A stretch of 64,000 nt of DNA, taken from NCBI GenBank assembly GCA_030847615.1, contig JAUMIR010000004.1:82305001-82369000 (forward strand), in the 5' to 3' direction. This document shows, in pieces, positions 12,601-31,605 of the stretch (its first letter is position 1; each line of letters begins with the position of its first letter). Origin of the DNA: Gambelia wislizenii (lineage: Eukaryota; Chordata; Lepidosauria; Squamata; Crotaphytidae). The position numbers were made by a program, and so were the translations under genes. Under the pieces are notes generated by a model, which saw nothing but the letters and a program-made list of their open reading frames with translations, was not told where the DNA came from and ran no database searches.

Positions 12601-14120
12601 AGCTGTAGCTCCACTCCTCATGCTGCCCCCTTGAAAGCAGACTTTCCTCTTGCCAAAACTGCTGTCTTTGGAATGCACTTTTGCTACTACTGGAGAAGCC
12701 CCTTGTTTATAAACTGGATGACTACCATCTTGTAAACACTCTGTGCTTGTCTTTCTACCCTACTAGTGAAGCTGAAACTCTGACAAAAAGACTTTTCTTG
12801 GTTCTGTCATCGCATCCTGGAAAGAATATGCCATACTAGTGTGGCTTAGGAAGGTAAGAGAATATATTGCAAAGGCTGTGAATACTGACCTAGCTGGGTG
12901 GGCGCAGAAGGAAGTCAACAGTGTGGCCTCCAGAAAATAGATCATTTCAGAAAATCACATCAGCATCATTCAAGACATTTAAACTGTAGCTGTCTCCACA
13001 GTAACCCCAATCAAGGCTTAATTTGAGCAAATGGAGAAGGCTCAACAGAAGATGAATTTGAAATGTCATGGCCGAGCTCTAGAACATACAAAGTGGCTGG
13101 GTACACACACACACACACACACACGTTCAATACAATACACCCATATAGCACTGAATGTGCGCTGTGAATGCTTCAGTGTTTAATTGACTGATCCACTGAA
13201 CAAAATTGGACAAGCTAAAAAGTTACTCCCAATTAACTAAGCAGATTTGTTTAAAGGTATCTTTTTTGTTTCAGAATTCATAACAAATGATTGTCAAGCA
13301 CCCTCCTTGAAGAGTCATAATCTCTCCACGCCCACACACTCCCCTCCTTCACTGCCATGCACAGGGATGCTTTTTAAAAATTGGTGCCTGCTCCCATGAT
13401 ATGCATGTGCATAATTCTAAAGCAAAAGTATGCCACCACACTTCAGAAGGATTGCCATTCTTATGCAAATGTATGCAGATATCATACATCTTTCCCCAAC
13501 ACAGCACCCTTCAAATACATTGGGACATGTTGGTTTGGGATTATGGGAATTGTAGTTCACCCATCTAAGGGGGCCTCCTTGGGGTAGGCAGTTTTAAAGC
13601 ACACATGAACGGAGTAAAGGCTTTCTGTTGAGAATATACAGACAGCTCCCACTCAAATTACATTGCATTGCATTGCAAGCTACCTTGTTCCCTGGCTTTT
13701 CTCTGTTGTTTCAGGCAATAAAAGGGCAAAAAGTAGCACTGCTTTCTGACCTGTTTTTCTTAGCACTGAACTACATCCCCAATATAGCGACTCTTTCCAA
13801 CAAAACTCTTCTCCTCCTCAGCACAATCCTTCTCGAAAGAAGCTTTGTTGCTTTTGATCAGTCATAAGCTGCCGTGATGTCCATCTGAGCCTAAGGAGAA
13901 GCAGCTGTAACTAGAAAGGAGCTTCTTCATGGGATTCTTGATCATCTCATATGCCTAAGACAAGTCACATCATGATGGGATGGTAGAGTCCTCCAAAACT
14001 GTTCTTTGGTCCTGCTGTAAAGGGTTGCCAAGTCAGCTCAGCAAACAGCACTGAGTGGGCTTTCTACTGTGCTAAGATTTTACCTTTTCTGCACCTTTTT
14101 ACAGCAGAGGATTTAAGCCT
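9675..14120. other. Gene-free stretch with simple repeats
   Basis: Holds a short (CCA)n at 10590-10611, a GA-rich tract at 12276-12311 and a (CA)n at 13102-13124. A hAT-like fragment ('gggattatgggaattgtagt') is near 13537. No exons recognised. Confidence 0.5.
13102..13124. repeat. (CA)n microsatellite
   Basis: Uninterrupted AC/CA dinucleotides, about 11 units. Confidence 0.95.
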
Positions 14121-14121
14121 G

Positions 14122-14356
14122 GAAGAGCCAGTGTGGTATATTGGTTTGAGCATTGCACTGTGACTCTGCAGACCAGGGTTTGAATCCCTGATCAGCCATG
14201 GAAACCCATGGAGTGACCTTGGACAAGTCACACTCTCTTAGCCTCAGAGGAAGGTAAAGACAACCCCCCCCCGAACAAATCTTGCCAAGAAAACCTCATG
14301 ACTGTGTTGTCTTCAGGTTGCCATAAGCTGGAAAACGACTTGAAGGCACACAACAT
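14122..14356 (+). mobile_element. tRNA-derived SINE, near full length
   Basis: Starts 'gaagagccagtgtggtata', has a B-box 'gggtttgaatccc' and ends 'aacgacttgaaggcacacaac'. Same family as 2122-2345 and less diverged. Confidence 0.8.
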
Positions 14357-14594
14357 TTAAGCCTGAAATTAATCTCAAAGTGATCTTCCCCTAACTGTTG
14401 GAGGGTTATGCAATGAAGGGTATCTTTTTACTTATGTGAGTTAATTGTCCTGCGGATGTTTAAGTGTATAGTGTAAAAAAAAAAACCCACCCTCACTACA
14501 AAACAGCACTAGATGTGAGAGTAACAAACACTGAGGTATTACCATTGTGTGTCTATGTCAGCTTTGATCCTTTTGACCCACAGTACATGATTCA

Positions 14595-15545
14595 GTGAAC
14601 TTCTCCTGGTTTAACTGCCCCACTAGAGCTCTTTGGCTGGAAGTCAACCTGAAGAAAACCAAAGTTCTTCACTAGCCTGCACCACAGGACGAGCACCACC
14701 ATCCCCACATTGCCGTCGGCAATTCTGTGCTTAAGTCTGTTCAGCAGTTCACCTACCTGGGAAGCATCATCTCCTCAGATGCCAAGATTGACAAAGAGAT
14801 CGATCACAGATTAGCAAAGGCACATAGCACATTTGGAAGACTTTACAAAAGATTCTGGAGTAATAAACACCTGAAGCAAAACACAAAAATCAGTGTGTAT
14901 AGAGCCATTGAACTGTCTATTCTCCTTTATGGATCTGAAACATGGGTCACCTATTGCCACCACTTATGACTCCTCGAATGCTTCCACCAGCGCTGTTTAC
15001 GCACAATCCTAAATATACACTGGACTGACTATGTGACAAATGTTGCTGTCCTTGAGCAAGCAGGGATCACCAGCATTGAGGCCATGATATTAAGAACACA
15101 GCTGCGCTGGGCAGGGCATGTGTCTAGGATGGAGGACCATCGCCTCCCCAAAATAGTACTCTACGGTGAACTCGCCATGGATCAGCATAAGAGGGGCACT
15201 CCAAAAAAGCGATACAAGGACTCCCTGAAACAACATCTCAGGCTTGGCCAAATTGATCACCAACAATGGTTTGCCCTGGCCTCACATCGGGAGGCATGGA
15301 GACACACTATCCACAATGCTGCAGCTTTATTTGAGAACTCACGCCAAACAAGTCTTGAAGAGAAACGGCAATGCAGAAAGAGTCACAGCCTGGTAACATC
15401 ACCCGAAGAAACCTTCTGCTGTGCTTTCTGCAATTGGACTTGTCTATCTTGGATTGGCCTTTTTAGTCATCAGCGCACTTGCAGAAAATGCGGGATGAGT
15501 CCTTCCTGAATCTTCGTTTGCGAAGAAAAGCCAGAGAGAGAGAGA
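14595..15545 (+). pseudogene. LRWAGHVSRM-type non-LTR retrotransposon, 3' half (copy 1)
   Basis: Encodes the end of the RT domain and the C-terminal region of a non-LTR retrotransposon protein. Visible: 'SVQQFTYLGSIISSDAKIDK', 'LRWAGHVSRMEDHRLPKIVL', then a C-terminal C2H2 finger (C-x2-C..H-x3-C form in 'CAFCNWTCLSWIGLFSHQR'). The RT catalytic core is missing, so the copy is 5'-truncated. There is a stop after 'ETWVTYCHHL' (near 14969), splitting the frame. The 3' terminus 'gaatcttcgtttgcgaagaa' is shared with the copies at 32518, 43327 and 56444. I favour an I-superfamily (Vingi-like) clade, known from Anolis, but the clade name needs a database. Confidence 0.75.
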
Positions 15546-15619
15546 TTATGACTACAAACACATGTGAAACAGAAAGTTTGGCCTTGCTCAATAAGAATAG
15601 TAGGTTGGAGCCAGACTAA

Positions 15620-15826
15620 GGCTACATCTAGACAGAAGAAATAATGCAGTTTGACACCACTTTAACTGCCATGGCTCAATGGGATTTGTAGTTTTGTGAG
15701 CTATTTAGCCTCCTGTCTGAAAGTTCTGGTGCCACAACAAACTACAAATCCCAGGATTCCATATAATGGAGCCATGATAGTTAAAGCAGTGTCAAACTGC
15801 ATTATTTCTGCAGTGTGGCAGCAGCC
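15620..15826. mobile_element. Palindromic MITE
   Basis: 'ggctacatctagacagaaga' and 'gcagtttgacaccactttaa' on the left; 'gtgtcaaactgcattatttc' and 'gcagtgtggcagcagcc' on the right. It lies just after the LINE fragment. Confidence 0.7.
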
Positions 15827-15829
15827 TCA

Positions 15830-17145
15830 GTCTTAATTATAATGGACTCATTAATCCCAATGAGACTTAAATTAGGGACTTACCTCACTCCAAAGAAAAG
15901 CAGCAAGGCAGCAGGAACGTTTTGTCTTCACTGCTGCCTTACCACATGATGTTGCTGTTCTTCTAGTGTTCTTTCATTCAGGCCCTGTGGGGGGCTGAGC
16001 TAAAAACATGTCTTTTTGCTAATGGGCTTTTCTGGTTAGCAAAAAGACAAGGTTTTACCTCAGCCCCTCACAGGACTGGAACCAAAAAATGATGATGAAA
16101 TGTGGTAAGGCAGTAGGAAAGATGTATAATGCTCCTGCTGACATGCTGCTTTTCTTCGAAGTGCAGTAGACTCCTTAGTCCTGACTCAGTATAGATCCAA
16201 CTTGAAGAGAATTTATTTTTAAAAATTCACCTCTGGTTTCAGCAGTATTGGAAAAACTCAAATATAGTATATTCCAAAGCACTGTGCAGATTGACAGTGG
16301 GAGAAACATTTTTGAAATATATTTGTTCAGCCTTTATAAGCCATTGAGATAAAAATGCTTACAATCACATGAACCAAAACAGCATTGCTCCAAAACAGAG
16401 AACATATTTTTTTGTTTTCCTGGGTTTTTTTTTAATACCATGAAAATATCATATCAGCCACTTCCTGATTAATTTTGTTATTCAACAACAATGTAATTTC
16501 TGTACACTATGCCAAAATGTTATTGTCTTTCAACAGTTAAAGGAAGAATCTATTGCACATGCTATCAGTTTTAGGACAGGAAAATTAATGTTGTAAATCT
16601 TCTGTTTCCTGTTCCACACTGTGTCCCTCACTGCATGAAATGCTATGAGTTCTTCCATCTAAAATGGTGGATAGCATGAACTGAAATCTCAAGAGAATAT
16701 AAGCTTTCCTGATATGTTTAAGGTGATTACATTACATTGTACTAGACAGCAATCCTAACAGAAGCCTTAGATGACAAATTGTAGCATGCACATTTTCTTC
16801 TGCTTGTTCTTGAAACCTAATTTGTCAAGAGACCTTTTGGCTCCAGTGATATTATTTACTGAGAAGCCACATCAATGATTCAACCTAACTGTTCTCTTGT
16901 GTCGAGTATTAAATTTGGCCACCTTATATCATATTTTCTAAGATGGCTAGAGTTTGGGCAATCTCCCTTTTGAATATACATTTAAGATCACATTTTTATC
17001 TGTAAATACTAATTTAACTTTTAAGAAATACCAAAGACACTGAACATTGCTCACAATACCTTATACTGGAAACCATTAAGAGCCATTATGGCATGTTGTA
17101 ACACCCTCAGATCTCTACACAACGTAGAAATCAAGGATGTATACA

Positions 17146-17176
<31 letters not shown>

Positions 17177-17890
17177 GTATGTTTTTGATTCAAGGATTTT
17201 AAAACTTGGTGGAACTTCCATCTTTCAGAATGCCTACTGAAGTGTGCTCATCTTAATTTTGCATAATGAGTCTTTTTTAAAGGCTCCAAATAATATTGCC
17301 ACTGGAACAATATTGTTTTATAATATGGGGATATAGACACCACAAGTGTATACAAATTTTGAGTCAAAGATAACTAAGTTTCATGTTTTTGAAAACTAGT
17401 AAACCTGAGTGTTAACAGGTACTTTAATAAGAGACCTAACTGTATGCAGGAAAAAGAGCATCTTAGCCATAAGAAGCAGCACAGCTTTTTCTTCCCCCCA
17501 AAAGGAGATATATGATCCTTAATCACCACTTAATTTTGTCCAATAGTGTGGAGTATATTCTATCATATATACCCTTTTCACTTCAGGATTTACCATAACA
17601 CCATCCTTTTAAGATACTGCTTAATAGCAGGCAGGTGACAATGGCCAGGAGCTAGTTGGGGGCACTACAATAGCACAGAAAAATTGCACACACAAGCAGC
17701 TGTACATTCACAGTGGTTGCCTAAGTGCAGTCCTTAGTGAAGCCAGTCTTTTCAGAAGTGCACACAAAATTATTTTGACTTGATGGGTGAAAAGCTAATC
17801 AACTGTTTTATAATGTAAGTTCTCAGGGCCACAGTGCCTATGGTATAACTGGGAGATAGAGCATACCTCTCTCTTTTTCTCTCTCTGTGT
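15830..17890. other. No recognised feature
   Basis: AT-rich. A small inverted pair near 16000-16060 ('ctaaaaacatgtctttttgctaa' against 'ttagcaaaaagacaag') suggests a decayed MITE. Confidence 0.45.
17144..17180. repeat. (CT)n(AT)n microsatellite
   Basis: A CT run joined directly to an AT run. Confidence 0.9.
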
Positions 17891-17896
17891 GACTCC

Positions 17897-18158
17897 AGAA
17901 TTTCATAGGGTTTTCTTTGCCATGGAATCTCAGCGGTGGTTTTGCCAGTTCCTCTGAAATATAGCCTACAGCACCTGGTATTCATTGGCAGTCTCCCATA
18001 CAAGTACAGTTGTCCCTCCGTATCCACAGATTTGGTATTCATGGATTTAAGTATTCATGGCTTGAAAATATTAATATGAAGGGACAACTGTACTAACCAG
18101 GGCTGACTGTTTAGCATCCAAGATCAGGTGGGATCTGGTACCTTTAGGGTATTCAGGC
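17897..18158 (-). mobile_element. 5S-rRNA-derived SINE, interrupted by an 84-bp MITE
   Basis: Minus-strand copy of the 5S SINE. Its 5S-like head is split at 'ttagTActtg' by the MITE at 18007-18090; removing the MITE and one TA restores continuity with the other copies. Confidence 0.8.
18007..18090. mobile_element. 84-bp Tigger-like MITE inside a 5S SINE
   Basis: Ends CAGTTGTCCCTCCGTATCC and ...AATATGAAGGGACAACTG, with TA on both sides (18005-18006, 18091-18092). The nested position proves that TA is the duplicated target. Confidence 0.85.
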
Positions 18159-18734
18159 CTCCCAGCATAGCTACACTAGTATAATTTATGCTATGCTAAA
18201 CAGGTACAGTTGGGGTGGGTATTTTTAGACTGCAACTCCCAACATCCCATGTAAATTGGAGCCAAGGATCGGTAGGGTCACACCATCCCTCTGATGTATA
18301 GCATCTTGGCCTCTATCCCCCAGATCTGTCACTTCTCATTTAGGTTTTTTTTTTCTTCCCCAAAACAACTTAGTTCTTTGTGTTCTTTTGGAACTAATGT
18401 AACTTGGGGCAAAAATTTTACACACTTCCAACAAATAATCTGGCTATTGGTAAACCAAAAAGTTTTATCATAGCAATAGCACTGGAGTAATTAGTCATTC
18501 TAGTAACATTAATAAAATTTATTTTAGTTAGATGTGTCATGGCAGAATATTTTTTTTCTTTTATTACAGCTTGGATGTTGGGGGACAGAGTTCCTTGTCA
18601 GTTTTATTTATGGTTTCTTTTTAGTCATAGCATAGCATCTCAGTATATTAGCATTGTGACTCAACTTTAGTTTAGATTAATTGTAGTGTTATCATATACA
18701 CACAGAGCTATAACTAATCTGAACTAAAATTCAG

Positions 18735-18950
18735 ATACCAGTCACCAGATCTCATCTGATCTTGAAAACTTAAGCAGGGTCAACTCTGGTTAGTACTTGG
18801 ATGGGAGACCACCAACAAATACCAGGTGCTGTAGGCAGGAGTTCAGAGGAAGGAACTGACAAAACCACCCAAGTATTCCTTACCTAAGAAAACCCTTTGA
18901 AATTTATGGGGTCACCGTAAGTCAACAGGTGACTTGGAAGGCATATATAC
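18735..18950 (+). mobile_element. 5S-rRNA-derived SINE
   Basis: Head 'cagatctcatctgatcttg' to 'tacttggatgggagaccacc' resembles 5S rRNA, with the tail 'caacaggtgacttggaaggc'. Same family as 4720-4951. Confidence 0.8.
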
Positions 18951-19462
18951 ACACACATTACATAGGTTTTTCTTTTCTTTGCCCGTTTTCCTTTTTTTTC
19001 TTATGTTGATTGTGCAGTCAGCCACCTATCCAGTGCTCCCAACTCTCCTACAAGCCAGGATATCTCTCCACGACATAGGTCCACCTATTTTCATACATCT
19101 TCCAGGAACAGTGTTTCCCTTGTGTGAAGGGGGGAGCTGGACAAGCCTGGTTAACCAGCCAGCCAACCACAGCTCAAGGAATGTTGTGAAGAGGGGCCTA
19201 AGGGGAGAAAGGATATAAAATTGAGGCTTGTCTCTGACAGAAGATGAATAGGGGGAAAATGACACAGGGAAAAGCTGCAATAGATAGGACAGGGGAAGAA
19301 TTGAATAGGGATTTTAAAGCTGTGAATGATTCTTCAGGGGTTAATGCGTGATCCAGCTGTGCATTGGTAAACTTCTACTTTGTTTATTCTTTTTTACAAC
19401 TATGTCTGGCTGCAACTGTTAACATCGCTAAGTCTGGTCATGCTTACCTCAGTGAACCCCAT

Positions 19463-19580
19463 GGAAACTGCTTAATGCAGTATAGATGTGTAAAATTGCT
19501 ATTGCTTAATAATTTGTAAGCCACTCTGGTAGCCTTCATGGCTGAAGAGTGGGGTATAAATATCTAATTTTTTAAAAAAG
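19463..19580 (+). mobile_element. SINE 3' fragment
   Basis: 'ggaaactgcttaatgcagtatagatgtgt' and 'gaagagtggggtataaat' match the distal half of the minus-strand SINE at 55945-56225. Confidence 0.6.
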
Positions 19581-19948
19581 CCAAACCCACTGAACACACA
19601 GCTACTGGTCCATATAGGGATCACCTTGAGACCCAGGAACCTGATCCAGGGAGTGATCTTGAGGGGAAAAGATGCAAAGTGGAACCTAGGGGTTTAGAAC
19701 TGTGGGGCCAGCCTGGAGAAGGTATCTATCACACCTTGCTTTTTTTCTAGTAATGTAAAAGCTGCTGTTAGGCCTACTAGTGAGAGACATGATTTCCAGT
19801 ACAAGCCTTGACATTCTCTCTACATGCAATGGAACTCAATGGCCGTTGTGGTCTGTTCCAACTCTGATTCTGTGGTATCTGTAACATATACATGCTTAAG
19901 GCAGATTAACTTACTTTTGCTGGTATGCCTGCATTGTGAAAAGAGCAA

Positions 19949-20132
19949 GAGTGTAGCTTAGTGGTAAAACAGATACTCTGCATGCAGAAGAATCCCTAGA
20001 TTCAATTGCTAGTATCCCCAGGTAGAACAAAGCAAGCTCTGACCTAAACCCTAGAGAACCACTGCCAGTCATGATTTAAAAAAAAAATAAATATTGAGAT
20101 ACTGGATAGTCAAGCCAATGGCCTCAGTATTA
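19949..20132 (+). mobile_element. tRNA-Ala-like SINE
   Basis: 'gtgtagcttagtggtaaaac' (A box) and 'agattcaattgctagtatcc' (B box region) resemble a tRNA head. A non-tRNA tail follows ('gagaaccactgccagtcatg', 'aatggcctcagta'). Arm mispairing and the tail argue against a working tRNA gene. Confidence 0.65.
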
Positions 20133-20223
20133 ATGACTCATTTCCACTTGTGATCTATTTGTATTTGCACCCAATACAAAAAGCTACAAGTGTCAAAAGT
20201 GATTTGATGGACTAAATAAGATA

Positions 20224-20396
20224 GGGCCCCTGTATCCACTGATTCAATTATCCACGGGACACAAAACAGCACACCTACCAGTCTCCCTAGAAAATGTGTC
20301 CTCTCTAGCAATTTTCTAGGTCCTCCAAGGCAACTCTATGGTATTTTAAGTCCCATTTTCGGTATCCACTCCCCAGCGGATACGGGGGTCCCACTG
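20224..20396. mobile_element. Tigger-like MITE
   Basis: The right end 'gcggatacgggggtcccact' + G with TA following is a clear terminus; the left end 'gggcccctgtatccactg' is degraded. An internal inverted pair around 'cctagaaaatgtgtcctctctagcaattttctagg' supports folding. Confidence 0.65.
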
Positions 20397-20710
20397 TACT
20401 TTGCTCTTGTTAATGAACTACACTGTTCTGAATAGGCTGCAACCAGATTTTATTAAAATCCTACCTATGTGCTTCTTATAGCTCCAATGACCAAACTCTA
20501 AACATCCTTCTGCATTCTACCAACATGGTATATTATTATTAGTTCTACATGAAAACCTGTCCCTCTGCAATCCTGGCAACAATTGCATCAATGTTGCTAC
20601 TGGTGATGGCAGAGGGATCTCACTTTAACTACTCAGATTCCAAGTACTAGAACCTTATAAATCCAAAAGCCACACACTGAGTAAGTTAATCAAAAACAAT
20701 TGTATTGTTA

Positions 20711-27992
<7,282 letters not shown>

Positions 27993-28012
27993 CTTGCCGC
28001 CGCGCTCGGCCA

Positions 28013-28086
28013 GGGAAAGGACCGCCTACTCCCACTCCCGTCAGAACTATAAGGCCTAGTCTCGCGAGATGTAAGGCGTTCTCGCG
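28013..28086 (-). promoter_or_regulatory. RPL10A core promoter: TOP-like start and TCTCGCGAGA palindrome
   Basis: Read on the minus strand, a pyrimidine tract CCTTTCCC lies at 28013-28020, about 20-28 nt before the ATG, the expected place for a 5' terminal oligopyrimidine (TOP) start. A perfect TCTCGCGAGA palindrome is at 28060-28069, about 40 bp upstream, and a half copy TCTCGCG is at 28080-28086. TCTCGCGAGA is a known core element of vertebrate housekeeping promoters. The block from about 27880 to 28110 is CpG-rich. The start site itself is inferred. Confidence 0.75.
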
Positions 28087-28459
28087 TCAGTATGCCGGTT
28101 AGCGCGCGGGGGGGGGGGAGCAGAGAGAGAGAGAAAGAGCGAGAGAGAAAAAAAAAGATGAAGCGCAGTGCATCCTGGGTAACTCTTGAATGCGGAAGTG
28201 TTGCTAGGGTACTTTTCCGTGCTCGTTACAGACTAATAACCGGCGGTTTGTAAACTCGTTCGCTGACTCAGGTAGATGGGAAGTTCTACATTGCTAGTTG
28301 GGGTCGTCTGTAGAGGAGGTGACACACGAAGCTCCGGGCGAGAGAAGCCTCGACTCGCCAGGCTTCTGCACTTCAGCTCCCATGAGCACCACTTAGTAGG
28401 GTGGGTAGTAGGGGATTATGGGAGTTGTAGTCCGAAAATTTCGGAGAGCACCTTGTTCC

Positions 28460-29236
28460 AATGCGAAGTCGAAGGCTTTCACGGCCAGCATCCATGGATT
28501 TTCCTTGGGTTTTTCCCGGTCTGTGAGGCTGTGTTCTGGAAGAGTTTCTTTCTGACGTTTCACTTGCATCTGTGGCTGGCATCCTCAGAGAATGGTTGGG
28601 TAGGTGTGTGTGTGGAGTTTATTTGCTGTGAATCCCTGTAGGGGAGAATATGTAAATTTATGTAATGGAATGGTTAGTTTCTGGGTTTAGAAATGCAAGG
28701 CTCGTTAGTGTCCATTTGGCTAATGGTTGGTTGATGGGCCATTATCTGCTGGGAATCCCCTTGTCCCTGGGTGGAATTCCTCTGTAAGTGCTGAGTTTTG
28801 ATTCTATTGTATTTCAAAACTTGGAGCCAGATTTTGTTTACTTTTTAGGTTTCTTCTTTCATGTTGAAGTCCAGGTGTTAGTTGTCCATCTCTCTGATGG
28901 AGTCTCCTTCTTTGGAGGTTTTTAAACAGAGGCTGGATGGCAATCTGTCGGGAATGATTTGAATGTCCATGGCAGGGGGTTGAACTAGATGGTCCTTGTG
29001 ACCACAAGGCAGCCAGATTTTGTTTGCTTTAAGAGTTACTTCTTTCCTGTTGGAGTTGTCCAGGTGTTTGTGGATTTCAATAGCTTCTCTGTGCATTCTG
29101 ACATGATAGTTGTTGGCCCAGTCCAGAATTTCTGTGTTTTTAAATAGCATTTTGTGTCCAGGTTGGTTTATCGCATGTTCTGCTACTGCTGATTTTTCTG
29201 GCTGGCCCAGTCTGCAGTGTCTCTTGTGTTCCTTGA
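28460..29236 (-). mobile_element. Penelope-like element fragment (minus arm of an inverted pair)
   Basis: The minus-strand translation contains 'REAIEIHKHLDNSNRKE' and 'KANKIWLP', the characteristic end of Penelope-like (PLE) proteins. The distal part carries 'ctctgaggatgccagccaca...' non-coding terminal sequence. Frames are broken by stops and a CR1 fragment. Confidence 0.7.
28893..29012 (+). mobile_element. CR1 LINE 3' end fragment
   Basis: 'gaggctggatggcaatctgt' and 'ggggttgaactagatggtcc' are typical CR1 3' end words. It is embedded between two overlapping pieces of the Penelope-like fragment (the words 'agccagattttgttt' recur at 28824 and 29010). Confidence 0.65.
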
Positions 29237-29239
29237 TTA

Positions 29240-29830
29240 GGGACCACTAAACGCAGTGTGCAAACACAAAACAAGGAACATGAGAGACACTGCAGACTGG
29301 GCCAGCCAGAAAAATCAGCAGTAGCAGAACATGTTATAAACCAACCTGGACACAAAATGTTATTGAAAAACACTGAAATTCTGGACCAGGCCAACAACTA
29401 TCATGTCAGAATGCAGAGAAACTATTGAAATCCACAAATACCTGGACAACTTCAACAGGAAAGAAGAAACCCTAAAAGTAAATAAAATCTGGTTGCCAGT
29501 CCTGAAAAGCACTAAAATAAAAATCTAACACTTGCAAATGAACTCCACCCAGGGACCAGGGGGATTTCCAGCAGATAATGGGCCACTGGCCAAACACACA
29601 AATCCTCCTTGCATATCTCCCCCCAGGAACTACCCATTTAAATACACACATTTACATATCCTTTCCAGCAGGAGCTCAGTATATAACCCCCCCACACACA
29701 CACACACTCCTACCCAACCATTCTCTGAAGATGCCAGCCACAGATGCAGGCGAAACATCAGAAATAAACTCTTCAAGAAGTTTTTTCCTCACAGCCTGGA
29801 AAAAAACCAAGGAAAATCTACCGTGTTCCA
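29240..29830 (+). mobile_element. Penelope-like element fragment (plus arm)
   Basis: Inverted partner of 28460-29236: 'gagacactgcagactgggcc', 'aatctggttgcc', and the terminal 'gaagatgccagccacagatg'. The two copies meet head to head near 29238. Similar arms but many differences, so this is not a recent duplication. Confidence 0.7.
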
Positions 29831-30296
29831 TGCTTGGATCACATATGTTTAGCACCGTGTTCCATGCTTGGGTCATACATGTTATTTTTAGCACCATGTT
29901 CCATGCTTGGAGCACACGTGTTTTAGCACTGTGTTCCGTGCTTGGGTCATACATGTTTTAGCACCATGTTCCGTGCTTGGGTCATACATGTTATGTTTAG
30001 CGCCATGTTCCATGCTTGGATCACACATGTTTTAGCACTGTGTTCCATGCTTGGGTCATTCATGTTGTGTTTTAGCACCATGTTCCATGTTTGGATCACA
30101 CATGTTTTAGCACCGTGTTCCATGCTTGGATTATACATATTTTAGCACCATGTTCCATGCTTGGATCATACATGTTTTAGCACTGTGTTCCATGCTTGGG
30201 TCATTCATGTTATGTTTTAGCACCATGTTCTATGTTTGGATCACACATGTTTTAGCACCATGCTCCATGTTTGGATCATACATGTGGTAGTATTAT
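29822..30296. repeat. Minisatellite, 13 units of 34-40 bp
   Basis: Each unit follows 'tgttccatgcttgggtcatacatgtt(..)ttagcacc'; unit length varies through an optional 'ttatgt/ttgtg' insert, and units alternate roughly between 'gggtcat' and 'ggatcac'. It starts exactly where the Penelope-like arm ends. Short open frames across it are by-products. Confidence 0.9.
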
Positions 30297-30460
30297 TAAT
30301 TACATTAATCTCTGACTTCATCGTTTATTTCTCCTGTCAACTGAGGATACCATTTCATACATTTGATGACTTCTTCACAAAAGTTTGATTCATAATAAGC
30401 TTGTTAGTCTTATGGTGGCCCCAAACTCTTTGCAGTTAATGTTGTTAACAGCATCCTGAG

Positions 30461-30597
30461 AGAATCATGGAATCATAGAGTTGGAAGAGACCACAAGGGC
30501 CATCTAGTCAAACCACCTGCCATGCACATTCAGATCATTCCCTACAGATTGCCATCCAGCCTCTGTTTAAAAACCTCCAAAGAAGGAGACTCCACTG
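30461..30597 (-). mobile_element. CR1 LINE 3' end fragment
   Basis: 'gaatcatggaatcatagagt' (the CR1 8-bp tail repeat, reversed) followed by 'ccatccagcctctgtttaaa' and 'gaaggagactccac'. A (ga)n microsatellite follows at 30598-30616. Confidence 0.8.
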
Positions 30598-31079
30598 GAG
30601 AGAGAGAGAGAGAGAGATTGACCTTCAAAAGGTAAACACTTGCCTTTTCTCTGTTTCTTTAGGCTGGAGAAAGCTGTATTGATTACAGTTCTACATGCTC
30701 TGCTGCCAAGGAAAAGGGGTTGGTTGTAAGAGAAAGGGCTATAGCTAGATATTCTTTGTTAACAGAAATAAAAACATATTTTTTTTAAAAAAGCAGTTTA
30801 TCATGATGGTGTGATGTGTAAATGGTTGAGTTGCACAGAGTTCCCACTTTGCAAAACTTATGCTATACAAGGATGGTGTAATAAAATGTCGTTTCTCTAC
30901 AGTGTTGCATTCTCATTTTCTTATGCATAACTTCCAAAGAAGGCACTATAGAGGACAGAAGGGTACTAGCAGCTGGGTTTTTGGGGGTGGGTGGGTTGCT
31001 GTAATTTTCTAAATATGGGGAAGGGGGGACCAAGAGAACAAAAGAGGTACTACAATCTTCAGTCTTCTACAAAGAAGGT

Positions 31080-31370
31080 TCTCAGTTCTCAAGGACTGGC
31101 CTCTGTTCTCCAGTCCTTGAGGGGAGGATGCTGCCTTGAAAAATACGTGTTAGTACATTTTCCTCATTTGGTCCTTTTTATTTGAGTGGCATCCTCTATG
31201 CAACAGTGGTTGATAACTGATATACCATGCTTAATGATGTCACCAGGGGCTGTCCCTTGTAACCTCACCTTTATAACATCATTGGGGTCAACCCCCTATG
31301 ATTAGTACTGAAATCTATGGGCTTGGGAGACTCCTGGCTTGGTCACCATATCTGTAGTAGTCCTGCTCAC
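31080..31370 (+). repeat. Unnamed interspersed repeat R, copy 1
   Basis: Shares 'gctgccttgaaaaatac', 'attttcctcatttgg' and 'ggctgtcccttgtaacctca' with 39745-39995 (minus) and with the sequence on both sides of the Harbinger derivative at 59254-60466. No coding seen. Its value is as an empty-site reference. Confidence 0.6.
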
Positions 31371-31373
31371 TTC

Positions 31374-31398
31374 CACACACACACACACACACACACAC
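31374..31398. repeat. (CA)n microsatellite
   Basis: About 12 CA units. Confidence 0.95.
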
Positions 31399-31605
31399 TG
31401 TTTGAGGGAAATACCTGAGATTTAGCAGTATGATACAGTATTTTCAAAAATGCCATTTTATTGTTTATTACTTTAGACAACATGATCTTAGATTCTATTT
31501 ACAGCATTTTGGCCAAACCAAAAATTCAGCCAAGTGTAAAACTTTCAGAATATATTTTTTTAATGCAACAGCAGAAGTTATGTTTCAAGATGGGTACAAA
31601 TCACG

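Noticed and set aside
19949..20025. tRNA gene
   Set aside because: A and B boxes are present but stems do not pair well, and a SINE tail follows.
1..20700. TEAD3 or FANCE exons, the mammalian neighbours of RPL10A
   Set aside because: No translated stretch resembling either was recognised on either side; they may lie beyond the window or synteny may differ.
28276..28641. 121-codon frame next to the RPL10A promoter as a divergent gene
   Set aside because: Its second half is non-coding Penelope-like terminal sequence; no conserved domain.
29822..30296. CRISPR-like regular repeats
   Set aside because: Units are contiguous and near identical without unique spacers, and the context is a vertebrate genome: a minisatellite.
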